Both the position numbers and the translations under genes were made by a program. Below are positions 1 through 7,365 of a stretch of DNA of 64,000 bases, in pieces (position 1 is the stretch's first letter; every line of letters begins with the position of its first letter). The notes below the pieces were generated by a model. It was given only the letters and a program-made list of their open reading frames with translations. It was not told the DNA's origin and ran no database searches. Origin of the DNA: Mangrovihabitans endophyticus (GTDB lineage: Bacteria; Actinomycetota; Actinomycetes; Mycobacteriales; Micromonosporaceae); NCBI RefSeq assembly GCF_014646155.1, contig NZ_BMMX01000017.1, positions 39,250-103,249 on the forward strand, read 5' to 3'.

Positions 1-1332
1 TCGGTCGGCCGCGAGGGCCCGATCGTGCAGATCGGCTCCGCGCTCGGCTCCAGCCTCGGCCAACTGGTCCGGCTGCCCGAGTCGCGGCTGCGCATCCTGG
101 TCGCCTGCGGCGCCGCCGGCGGCATCGCGGCGACCTTCAACACACCGATCGCCGGGGTGTTCTTCGCCCTCGAACTGATCCTGGCCGACTTCGCCGTCGA
201 ATCCTTCGCCGCCGTGGTGCTCGCCGCCGTGGCCGCCTCCGCGCTGAGCCGCGCCGCGTTCGGCGACCACCCCTTCCTCACCCTGCCGGCGTTCAGCATC
301 TCCAGCGGGTGGGAGTACCTGTCGTACGCGGTCCTCGGCCTGCTGGCCGCCGGGGCGGGCGTTGGCTTCTCCCGCGTGCTGTACTTCATCGAGGATCTCT
401 GCGACCGGCTGTGGCGCGGCCCGGAATGGCTGCGACCCGCCGTCGGCGGCCTGCTGCTGGGCGGGTTCCTGCTGGTCCTGCCGCAGATGTACGGCGTGGG
501 CTACCCGGTCCTGGGCGCCGCCGTGGACGGCGGGTACACCATCGGCTTCCTGCTCATCCTGCTGGTCGGCAAGATGGTGGCGACCAGCCTCACCATCGGC
601 ATCGGCGGCTCCGGCGGGGTGTTCGCCCCGTCGCTGTTCATCGGCGGCATGCTGGGCGAGGCCTTCGGCCTGGTGCTGCACTCCATCAACCCGGCGCTGG
701 CCGGAACGCCCGGAGCGTTCGCGCTGGTCGGCATGGGCGCGGCGTTCGCGGGTGCGGCCCGCACCCCGCTGACTGCCGTGCTCATCATGTTCGAGCTGAC
801 CGGCGAGTACACCATCATCTTGCCGCTGATGCTGGCGATCGCGCTGTCCGCGGGTGTCTCCAAGCTGATATCCAAGGACACCATCTACACCCGCAAGCTG
901 GTCCGGCGCGGCATCGACCTGCACGCTCCGGACCGGACGCTGGCACGGGTGCCGATCTCGTCGGCGACCCGGCCGGTGCCGCCACCGCTGGACCCGGACG
1001 CGTCCCTGGAAGTGGTGACCTCCCGGTTCGCCGAGGAGGAGGGGTCGGCCCTGCCGGTGGTGGGCGACGACGGCGAACTCCTGGGCATCGTGCTGGCGAT
1101 CGATGTCGAGCGAGCGGTGCAGGACGAGGCGGAACAGGTGTGCGCGGCCGACCTGGCGCGATCGGTGCCGATCCTGGAGGAGACGCGGTCACTGGACGAC
1201 GCGCTGTCCGAACTGACCCGGCACGGCGGCGCGGGCCTGCCGGTGCGCGACGCGACGGGTTGCCTGTCCGGCTGGCTGACGCATCGGGACCTGCTGCGGG
1301 CGGCGGCGGGGGCACGACGCGCGGCTCGCTGA
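1..1332 (+). CDS. ClC-family chloride channel/transporter with C-terminal CBS pair (5' truncated by window edge)
   Basis: Voltage-gated-type ClC anion channel or Cl-/H+ exchanger in the membrane. The frame is open from the first base and begins within the diagnostic GREGP selectivity motif, whose Glu is the gating residue, so the N-terminal third lies outside the window. Further on are the GGVFAPS segment (GxFxP motif, about residue 207) and several membrane helices. The last 130 residues carry two CBS repeats that usually bind adenine nucleotides. It opens a block of ion-transport genes (antiporter, K+ channel, NhaA), which fits a role in ion or pH homeostasis. The gene ends convergently with a small reverse-strand gene. 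The family is clear; channel versus exchanger is not decidable from this part. Confidence 0.93.
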   Translation, partial: SVGREGPIVQIGSALGSSLGQLVRLPESRLRILVACGAAGGIAATFNTPIAGVFFALELILADFAVESFAAVVLAAVAASALSRAAFGDHPFLTLPAFSISSGWEYLSYAVLGLLAAGAGVGFSRVLYFIEDLCDRLWRGPEWLRPAVGGLLLGGFLLVLPQMYGVGYPVLGAAVDGGYTIGFLLILLVGKMVATSLTIGIGGSGGVFAPSLFIGGMLGEAFGLVLHSINPALAGTPGAFALVGMGAAFAGAARTPLTAVLIMFELTGEYTIILPLMLAIALSAGVSKLISKDTIYTRKLVRRGIDLHAPDRTLARVPISSATRPVPPPLDPDASLEVVTSRFAEEEGSALPVVGDDGELLGIVLAIDVERAVQDEAEQVCAADLARSVPILEETRSLDDALSELTRHGGAGLPVRDATGCLSGWLTHRDLLRAAAGARRAAR

Positions 1333-1482
1333 CCCCGGGTGCGCGCCTGCCGATGGTTGCCCAGGGTGAGGTGGGCCCGCGGGTGGGCCAGCAGGTTGCG
1401 GTACCAGTCTGCCCGCGGGCCGAAACCGGACGCCACGACCACGTGGTGGCCCCGGCGGATCGACCGCTCGCACCGCCGCCGG

Positions 1483-1713
1483 TCAGTGTGCCGGCGTGGG
1501 GCGCTCGCCGGGGCCGGCGTGCGGGGACCCGTCCGGCTCCGCCGGGGGCGTCGCGTGGTGCCTGCGCAGGTGGGTGAGGCCGTCGACGATGCCGAGGAGG
1601 GTCTCGTTGAACCAGTCGTAGCTGGGAACGGCGACGCGTTCGGCGCGGTCGTGCAGGTTGCGCGGCGTGGTGGTGTCGTCGATGCGGGGGATGTCCGGCC
1701 GGTAGTCGCTCAT
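1483..1713 (-). CDS. Small hypothetical protein (76 aa)
   Basis: Unrecognised short protein. The ATG at 1713 is chosen because GGGAGGAC lies just upstream of it; longer in-frame starts would run into the MarR-type operator sequences at 1781-1810. The product is hydrophilic, has no signal peptide or membrane segment, and carries an acidic/Pro-rich tail. It lies directly downstream of the marR-like gene on the same strand, and the operator-like repeats sit between them, so it may be part of the MarR regulon. No function assigned. Confidence 0.6.
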   Translation of the reverse strand: MSDYRPDIPRIDDTTTPRNLHDRAERVAVPSYDWFNETLLGIVDGLTHLRRHHATPPAEPDGSPHAGPGERPTPAH

Positions 1714-1780
1714 CTTGTCCTCCCGGGCGCGGGTCGGCACGCGGCGCCCGGATGGCGGGACGCGCCGGCTCGACAATTCA

Positions 1781-1810
1781 TTGCACAGTGCCATTATTGC
1801 ACGCTGCGCA
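1781..1810. promoter_or_regulatory. Putative MarR operator, two half-similar boxes
   Basis: TTGCACAGTGCCA (1781-1793) and TTGCACGCTGCGCA (1797-1810) resemble the box at 2333-2345 (TTGCGCAGTGCAA). They lie upstream of the 76-aa gene and just past the stop of the marR-like gene. Shared sequence around a MarR gene suggests one repressor acting at all sites; this is an inference. Confidence 0.45.
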
Positions 1811-1824
1811 GAGGCCCGCACGGA

Positions 1825-2328
1825 TCAGACCGCGATCTCGCTCTCCTCGCCGTCCGCCCAGCCCAGCCACCAGTCCTGCTCCGGCAGTTCCCCGGACGCC
1901 TCGGCGAACGCCTGCAGCGCCGCCGTCACCGGCGGGCCCCAGTGCTCGGCCGTCGCGGCGACGATCGCCGTCAGTTCCTCGCGGCGGGCGCGCACCACCT
2001 GTTCCACCAGCTCGCGGCCCGCCGGGGTGAGCCGCAGGCGCACCACGCGCCGGTCGGAGGGCGTGCGCGTGCGGCGCAGCAACTGCTTGCGGACCAGGCG
2101 GTCACACATCCGCGTGCCGGTGGAGGGGGCCACCTTGAGCTCCGCGGAGATGTCGGCGGGCCGCTGGGGGCCGCGCATCGCCAGGACCATCAGGGCTCGG
2201 AACTGGGGGAGCGTCACGTCCGCGTCGATGCCGGCCAGCGAGCGGGCGGTGATGCCCACGAAGGCGCGACTGGCCATCATCAGGGCGGAAACGGTGCGCT
2301 GCGTGTCCTCGGTTGCAGGCATCCGCAC
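1825..2328 (-). CDS. MarR-family transcriptional regulator
   Basis: Winged-helix dimeric repressor. The core from 'LPQFRALMVLAMRGPQRPADISAELKV' (quoted in part as LPQFRALMVLAM) through the recognition helix (APSTGTRMCDRLVRK) and wing (RTRTPSDRRVVRLRLTPAGRE) is typical MarR, and the length of about 165 residues is normal. The GTG at 2328 and the ATG at 2322 are both possible starts; no Shine-Dalgarno is visible, so the mRNA may be leaderless or nearly so. An operator-like palindrome abuts the start. It is divergent from the Na+/H+ antiporter at 2473, its likely target. The effector is unknown. Confidence 0.88.
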   Translation of the reverse strand: MRMPATEDTQRTVSALMMASRAFVGITARSLAGIDADVTLPQFRALMVLAMRGPQRPADISAELKVAPSTGTRMCDRLVRKQLLRRTRTPSDRRVVRLRLTPAGRELVEQVVRARREELTAIVAATAEHWGPPVTAALQAFAEASGELPEQDWWLGWADGEESEIAV

Positions 2329-2332
2329 ATTA

Positions 2333-2345
2333 TTGCGCAGTGCAA
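2333..2345. promoter_or_regulatory. Putative MarR operator between marR and the antiporter
   Basis: TTGCGCAGTGCAA is an imperfect palindrome (TTGC/GCAA arms). It sits 5 bases upstream of the marR-like GTG and about 130 bases upstream of the divergent antiporter. It matches the boxes at 1781-1810, which supports autoregulation and control of the antiporter. Confidence 0.5.
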
Positions 2346-2472
2346 CGAGGAGGCCCTGGAACGCGCGCGGTGCGTTGCCCGGCGCGCGGCTCCACTACTC
2401 TGTTGCCTGGTGGAACCGCCCGCGAGGGGGTAATCGGCTGGCCCAGGCCGCCGGGGAACAGGAGGATTTCGG

Positions 2473-3819
2473 GTGCTGCTGCTGGCCTTCGCCGCCGTTC
2501 TGCTGCTCGCCGTGCTGATCTCCGCGCTGGCGGGACGCACGATCCTGTCCACCGCGGTGCTCTTCCTGGGGGCCGGGTTCCTGCTCGGCCCGCAGACGAC
2601 CGGCGTGTTCGACGTGACTGCCGACACGCCGATCGTCAGTGAACTCGCCGAACTGGCTCTGTTCGCGGTGCTGTTCACCGACGGCATGCGGGTGGGCTGG
2701 GCGGACCTGCGCATGGCGTGGCGGCTGCCCGGCCGGGCGCTCGGCTGGGGCCTGCCGCTGACGCTCGCGGTGACCGCGGTCGCCGCGCACTACGTGGTCG
2801 GGCTGGGCTGGGCCGAGTCGCTGCTGATCGGCGCCATCCTCAGCCCGACCGACCCGGTGTTCGCCTCCGCCCTAGTGGGCAACGAGAAGGTGCCCCGGCG
2901 CCTGCGGCATCTGCTGAACGTGGAGTCCGGCGTCAACGACGGCCTGGCCCTGCCGTTCGTGATCATCTTCCTGGCCGCGGCCAGCAGCTCCGAGCATCTG
3001 CACCTGGGCGAGCTGGGCTTGGAGATCGTGCTGGGACTGGTCATCGGCATCGTGGTCCCGGTCGCGGCGATCCTGCTGGAGCGGTCCCGGCTGTTCTCCG
3101 CCTCTCCGGCGTACGAGCCGCTGAACGGTCTGGCCATCGGCCTGCTGGTGCTGGCGCTGGCGAAGGCGACGCACGCCAACCTGTTCCTGGCGGCGTTCGC
3201 GGCCGGCATCACGGTGGCCACCTTCGGCCCGCGCCAGCGGGAAGCCTTCGAGCACTTCGGGGAGAACATCGCCGAGCTGTTCAAACTCGCCGCGCTGCTG
3301 GTGTTCGGCGCGTTGATCTCCCTGCGCTTCTTGGCAGAGATCTCCTGGCAGGGCTGGGTGTTCGCGGTGCTGGCCATCTTCCTGGCCCGGCCGGTCGCGC
3401 TGTGGGTGTCGTTCCTGCGCTCCGGGCTGGACATGCGCGAACAGGCCGCGGCCATGTGGTTCGGGCCGAAGGGATTCGCCTCGGTCGTGTACGGGCTGCT
3501 GGTCCTGGAATCGGGCATCACCCAGGCCGACGAGATCTTCCATCTGGTCGCGTTGACCATCGTGCTCTCCATCCTGCTGCACTCGTCCACCGACGTGGTG
3601 GTGGCGCGAGCCTTCGACGAGGAGTCCGAGACGCCGGCCTGGCACGGCAGCCTGCGGCGCCGGCTGCGGCGCGGACGGCCGCCGGGTGCCGCGGGTGACA
3701 CCGCACCGGCCGACACCGCACCGGCCGACACCGCACCGGCCGACACCGCACCGGGCGGCGGCACGGAGGCGGCGGACGGTGCGGTGCACGCCGACGCGGC
3801 GGAGCCGGAACGACGGTGA
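2473..3819 (+). CDS. Cation:proton antiporter (CPA1/NhaP-like)
   Basis: Na+(K+)/H+ antiporter of the inner membrane with about 12 hydrophobic helices. GTG at 2473 has GGAGG 8 bases upstream. The helix containing 'ILSPTDPVFASALVGNE' has the TDP and neighbouring acidic residues used for ion exchange in CPA antiporters, followed by 'LLNVESGVNDGLALPFV' with the conserved ND pair. The soluble tail contains a low-complexity stretch made by four 15-bp tandem units (about 3698-3754) encoding repeated DTAPA. The stop overlaps the GTG of the K+ channel gene (GTGA), so the two are co-translated. Likely controlled by the divergent MarR protein. Confidence 0.9.
   Translation: MLLLAFAAVLLLAVLISALAGRTILSTAVLFLGAGFLLGPQTTGVFDVTADTPIVSELAELALFAVLFTDGMRVGWADLRMAWRLPGRALGWGLPLTLAVTAVAAHYVVGLGWAESLLIGAILSPTDPVFASALVGNEKVPRRLRHLLNVESGVNDGLALPFVIIFLAAASSSEHLHLGELGLEIVLGLVIGIVVPVAAILLERSRLFSASPAYEPLNGLAIGLLVLALAKATHANLFLAAFAAGITVATFGPRQREAFEHFGENIAELFKLAALLVFGALISLRFLAEISWQGWVFAVLAIFLARPVALWVSFLRSGLDMREQAAAMWFGPKGFASVVYGLLVLESGITQADEIFHLVALTIVLSILLHSSTDVVVARAFDEESETPAWHGSLRRRLRRGRPPGAAGDTAPADTAPADTAPADTAPGGGTEAADGAVHADAAEPERR
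3698..3754 (+). repeat. 15-bp tandem repeat in the antiporter tail
   Basis: Four near-perfect copies of GACACCGCACCGGCC encode a (DTAPA)n linker in the cytosolic tail. In-frame slippage there would change only linker length. Confidence 0.85.
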
Positions 3820-4787
3820 CCCGGCCGGCGGACGCGACGACGACGGGAAAGGCGGAACCGAGCATCGTGACGACGACTGTGACGACGGCGTCACCGGAAC
3901 AACAGCCGGGACAGCGGCCCTCGGAGCACCGGCTGGTGCGGTGGGAAAGGGCCACCGCGTACCCGCTGACGATCCTGTCGGTGCTGTTCATCGCCGTGTA
4001 CGCGGTGCCGATTCTGGCGCCCGGCCTCGGCGGGCCGTGGCGGCGCCTGTGCGAGACGCTGAACTTCGTCATCTGGGGGTTGTTCGGCGCCGAGTACCTG
4101 ATCCGGCTGGCCATCGCGGCGGACCGCCGCAGGTTCGTCCGCAGCCACTGGTTCGACCTGGTGGTCCTGCTGCTGCCGATACTGCGGCCACTGCGGGCGT
4201 TGCGGCTGGTCACCGCCCTGAAGATCCTGAACCAGCGGGCCGAGTCCTGGACTCGGGGACGGCTGGCCATCTACGTGGGCGGCACCACGGTCCTGCTGGT
4301 CGCCATCGCCGCGCTGGCGGTGCTGGACGCCGAGCGGGGCCGGCCGGACAGCAACATCGAGACGTACCCGCAGGCCCTCTGGTGGGGCGTGGTCACCATC
4401 ACCACCGTGGGTTACGGCGACTTCTATCCGGCCACCCTGGAAGGGCGCTTCGTCGCGCTGGCCATGATGATCGCCGGGATCGGCCTGATCGGGTTCGTCA
4501 CCGGTTCCCTGGCGAGCTGGATCGTCGACCGCATCTCGACCGGTGACCAGCAGGCCTCGGAGGCGACCCGGGGTGACGTGGAGAGCCTGCTGGGGGAGAT
4601 CCGCGAGATGCGCGCCGAGCTGGCGGGACTGCGCGCCCAGGTGGGGGCCGGGCCGCCGGACGCCGGTACGCACCACGCCGGTACGCACGACGGCGGACCA
4701 CCGGACTCCGGTACGCACGACCACGCGCAGCGCCGCGCCGCCGCGCCGGAAGACGGGTCTTCGCCACCACCGTCCGTGCTGTCATGA
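3816..4787 (+). CDS. Voltage-gated-like potassium channel
   Basis: Six-helix K+ channel. The selectivity filter TTVGYGD is at residues 196-202, flanked by the pore helix and a final helix (about 214-236). The first helix is at about 47-69. Arginines spaced in RPLRALR (124-130) look like a reduced S4 sensor. The C-terminal segment (about 250-280) is predicted coiled coil, followed by a His/Gly-rich low-complexity tail. The start codon overlaps the antiporter stop, pairing K+ flux with Na+/H+ exchange in one transcript. Family clear; gating mode unknown. Confidence 0.92.
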   Translation: MTRPADATTTGKAEPSIVTTTVTTASPEQQPGQRPSEHRLVRWERATAYPLTILSVLFIAVYAVPILAPGLGGPWRRLCETLNFVIWGLFGAEYLIRLAIAADRRRFVRSHWFDLVVLLLPILRPLRALRLVTALKILNQRAESWTRGRLAIYVGGTTVLLVAIAALAVLDAERGRPDSNIETYPQALWWGVVTITTVGYGDFYPATLEGRFVALAMMIAGIGLIGFVTGSLASWIVDRISTGDQQASEATRGDVESLLGEIREMRAELAGLRAQVGAGPPDAGTHHAGTHDGGPPDSGTHDHAQRRAAAPEDGSSPPPSVLS

Positions 4788-4965
4788 AACCGTCATTCAC
4801 CCGCGGAGCCAATGCCATGTCGCGGCGCAACGCTGGTGCTCGAAACCTCGCAGAGCCGGAGCCCACACGGCCGGCATCGTGTCCGTCGTCCGGACGCATT
4901 CCAGGGCCGAGGCGCTGACATCGCACGACGAGGCGGTCGGGCGATCCTGAGCAGAGGAGCTGACG

Positions 4966-5340
4966 GTGTTCTACTGGCTGAACCCGGAGGGGTATCCCGA
5001 CCGATCGACCTGGAACCGGCAGGACGAGCCCGCCTACGACGCGTACGACGAGCTGGAGCCGCCCTCCGCGCTGCGTGACCGGATCGCGGAGAACTGGCGC
5101 GACATCGACGAGCGTCTGGTCGACGAGGTGGCCGCCGGCCTGGTGGACGACGTGGCGGTGACCGGCGGGCAGTTGCACCTGTGCGTGCAGAACGGCGTCG
5201 TCATCCTGGACGGCACCGTCCAGTCGGAGTCGGTGCGCGCCGCGGCCGTGGCGCGAGCCTGGGCGACCCCGGGCGTGATGGACGTCTGCGACGCGCTGGT
5301 CGTCACCCCGATGGCCGCGCGGGGGCACCACGACCGCTGA
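4966..5340 (+). CDS. BON-domain protein
   Basis: Small (124 aa) soluble protein with a single BON domain in the second half (VAVTGGQLHLCVQNGVVILDGTV... GVMDVCDAL). This fold in OsmY-like proteins is thought to bind membranes or hydrophobic ligands and is often stress-induced. No signal peptide, so it is probably cytoplasmic, as in actinobacterial BON/CBS proteins. GTG at 4966 is preceded by AGGAG. Followed by a CBS-pair protein on the same strand 86 bases on. Confidence 0.75.
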   Translation: MFYWLNPEGYPDRSTWNRQDEPAYDAYDELEPPSALRDRIAENWRDIDERLVDEVAAGLVDDVAVTGGQLHLCVQNGVVILDGTVQSESVRAAAVARAWATPGVMDVCDALVVTPMAARGHHDR

Positions 5341-5426
5341 CCGGCGGCCAGGACGGACCGGGGCGGCATGGCGGGGCTGGGCGGGGACGCCTACCGTGGG
5401 AGTGACCCTCTCAGAAGGAGCCCGGA

Positions 5427-5873
5427 ATGCGAGCCGCTGACATTGCGGTGCAGATGGCCACGGTCGCCGAGGACATGCCCGCGCGCGAAGCCGCCAAGGT
5501 CCTCGCCGGCCAGGATCTGCCCGGCCTGATCGTGGTGGACACCAAGGGACGGCCGATGACCGTGCTCGCCGGCACCCAGGTGCTGCGCATGGCCATGCCG
5601 TCGTACTGCCAGGACGACCCGGCGCTGGCCCGGGTGATCGACGAGGCCGCCGCCGACGTCATCCTCAACGGCATCGGCGACCGCACCGTGGCCGACCTGC
5701 TGCCCCGGGAGCGTCACGTGCTGCCCGCGGTCGAGCCGAAGGCCACCCTGCTGGAGGTGGCCGCGGTGATGGCCCGGTCCAGCGTGCCGCTGGTCGCGGT
5801 GGTGGACGGCGATCAGGTGATGACCGGCGCCATCACGCTGGACGGCCTGCTCGACCACATCCTGGGCACCTGA
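5427..5873 (+). CDS. CBS-pair domain protein
   Basis: Stand-alone CBS pair (148 aa): first repeat at about residues 8-60, second at about 85-145 (VADLLPRERHVLPAVEPKATLLEVAAVMARSSVPLVAVVDGD, quoted for its CBS pattern in parts only). Such proteins bind AMP/ATP-type nucleotides and act as regulatory partners; here the ion transporters on both sides are plausible partners. ATG at 5427 has AGAAGGAG upstream. Its 3' end meets the convergent permease gene at a long perfect hairpin. Confidence 0.82.
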   Translation: MRAADIAVQMATVAEDMPAREAAKVLAGQDLPGLIVVDTKGRPMTVLAGTQVLRMAMPSYCQDDPALARVIDEAAADVILNGIGDRTVADLLPRERHVLPAVEPKATLLEVAAVMARSSVPLVAVVDGDQVMTGAITLDGLLDHILGT

Positions 5874-5879
5874 GACCAG

Positions 5880-5913
5880 CGCCCGAGATGCCCGGCGCCG
5901 GGCATCTCGGGCG
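5880..5913. terminator. Bidirectional intrinsic terminator, perfect 34-nt palindrome
   Basis: Two perfectly complementary 17-base arms, with left arm CGCCCGAGATGCCCGGC, meet without a loop base. It lies between the convergent CBS gene (ends 5873) and the permease gene (ends 5926) and can terminate both. Confidence 0.9.
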
Positions 5914-5925
5914 GCACGCGTCCGG

Positions 5926-7215
5926 TCAGAAGAAGCGCAGCCACAGGTACGGCACCGCGAGCGCGACCGAGATGACGGTCACGAGCAGGCCGTACCGGGT
6001 GAACTCCCAGAACGAGATGCGGTGCCCGGACCGTTCCGCGATGCCGAGCACGACCACGTTCGCCGAGGCGCCGACGGCGGTGGCGTTGCCGCCGAAGTCG
6101 GCGCCCAGCGCCAGCGCCCACCACAGCACCTGCCCCTTGTCCAGCCCGCCGTTGGCCTCCACCAGGTCGGCCACGATCGGGCTCATGGTGGCCACGTACG
6201 GGATGTTGTCGACGATGGCGGACAGACCCGCCGACGCCCACAGCAACAGGAGCGTGGCCGGCCAGAGCCGGTCCGCGGTCGCCTCGGTGGCCGCCTTGGC
6301 GATGGTGTCGATGACGCCGGTGTTGACCAGCGATCCGACCATCACGAACAGCCCGGCGAAGAACACCAGGGTGGGCCATTCCACGTCGCGAGCGACGTCC
6401 TCGGCGTCCAGCCGGGAGAGCGCGAGCAGCAGCAGCCCGCCGAGCAGCGCGACCACCGCCGGCTCGATGTGCAGCACGGTGTGCAGCCCGAACGCGAGGA
6501 GCACCGCGGCCAGCACGCCGAGGCTGATGCGAACCAGGCGCGGGTCGCGGATGGCGTCGCGCTCGCGCAGCGACATCACCTGGGCGACCCGCTCGGGGTC
6601 GTACCGGAAAGCCTTGCGGAACATGATCCGGCAGACGCCGACCAGCACCACGAGCACCAGCGCGACGATCGGTCCGAGGGTGACCAGGAACTGGTTGAAG
6701 CTCAGGCCGGAGCGGCTCGCGATGATGATGTTGGGCGGGTCGCCGACCAGGGTGGCCGCGCCGCCGACGTTGGAGGCCAGCACCTCGGCGATGAGGAACG
6801 GCACCGGAGGCACGTCGAGCCGCTCACACACCAGCAGGGTCACCGGTGCCACAAGCAGCACAGTGGTGACGTTGTCGAGCCCGGCCGAGACGATGCCGGT
6901 GACCAGGATCAGGATGACCATGATCGGGAACGGCCGGCCACGGGCCTTCTTCGCCGACCAGATCGCGACGAACTCGAACAGCCCGGTCCGGCGCAGCACA
7001 CCCACGATGATCATCATTCCCATGAGCAGGAAGATGACGTTCCAGTCGATGCCGGCTTCGCCGGAGAAGAAGGCGTGTTCGGCGTCGTTGGCGCCGATGG
7101 CGAGCATGATGGCCGCGCCACCGACCGCGACCTTCACTCGATTGATCTTCTCGGTGGCGATCAACACATAGGCGACAACGAAGATCGCTACCGCGATCCA
7201 GGCAAGGGCGCTCAC
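5926..7215 (-). CDS. ArsB/NhaD-type (SLC13-like) ion permease
   Basis: Polytopic permease of the ion transporter superfamily, 429 aa with about 11 helices. The conserved segment NVGGAATLVGDPPNIIIASR contains the GDPPN motif of ArsB/NhaD/P-type permeases, and the second half repeats the pattern (DFGGNATAVGASANVV). There is no arsR, arsA or arsC nearby, while antiporter genes surround it, so Na+/H+ exchange (NhaD-like) is more likely than arsenite export. GTG at 7215 has AGGA upstream. It overlaps the stop of a 7-residue leader ORF. The upstream RNA carries the same 22-nt block as nhaA. Confidence 0.85.
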   Translation of the reverse strand: MSALAWIAVAIFVVAYVLIATEKINRVKVAVGGAAIMLAIGANDAEHAFFSGEAGIDWNVIFLLMGMMIIVGVLRRTGLFEFVAIWSAKKARGRPFPIMVILILVTGIVSAGLDNVTTVLLVAPVTLLVCERLDVPPVPFLIAEVLASNVGGAATLVGDPPNIIIASRSGLSFNQFLVTLGPIVALVLVVLVGVCRIMFRKAFRYDPERVAQVMSLRERDAIRDPRLVRISLGVLAAVLLAFGLHTVLHIEPAVVALLGGLLLLALSRLDAEDVARDVEWPTLVFFAGLFVMVGSLVNTGVIDTIAKAATEATADRLWPATLLLLWASAGLSAIVDNIPYVATMSPIVADLVEANGGLDKGQVLWWALALGADFGGNATAVGASANVVVLGIAERSGHRISFWEFTRYGLLVTVISVALAVPYLWLRFF

Positions 7216-7235
7216 CGGGCGTCCTGCGTGACCAT
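7212..7235 (-). CDS. Possible leader peptide (7 aa) coupled to the permease
   Basis: ATG at 7235 with GGGAG upstream encodes MVTQDAR and its TGA overlaps the permease GTG (GTGA). A tiny ORF between the conserved leader block and the main start could couple translation to leader structure. No evidence beyond its position and ribosome-binding site. Confidence 0.35.
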   Translation of the reverse strand: MVTQDAR

Positions 7236-7270
7236 GGAATCTCCCGGAAGGTATTCAGGCGTCATCGTCT

Positions 7271-7292
7271 CGCCGACCAGACTTCCCGGCAC
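7271..7292 (-). promoter_or_regulatory. Conserved structured leader block, copy 1 (candidate riboswitch)
   Basis: On the minus strand the RNA reads GTG followed by CCGGGAAGTCTGGTCGGC and G, identical over 22 nt to 8706-8727. GCCG/CGGC can pair around a GGAAGTCTGGT loop. Here an outer stem TCAGG (7301-7297 side) with CCTGA (7259-7255 side) can also form. It lies 36-57 nt upstream of the leader ATG. Identity in two 5' UTRs of Na+/H+-type transporters suggests an ion-sensing RNA. Confidence 0.6.
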
Positions 7293-7365
7293 GCCCCTGA
7301 TCAACCTAGCAGCCGTGGCCGGGGCGTACCCGGCTCCGCGGGCGTGGCCCGGCGGCCTGGCCAGG

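Noticed and set aside
5926..7215. Arsenite efflux pump ArsB
   Set aside because: No arsR/arsC/arsA or ACR3 nearby; the surrounding genes and shared leader with nhaA favour Na+/H+ exchange. The family alone does not decide, so the name was left general.
7255..7301. Cobalamin riboswitch, suggested by a GGGAAG-like segment
   Set aside because: The B12-box and the GGTG...AATCC-type core are absent and downstream genes are ion antiporters, not cobalamin-related.
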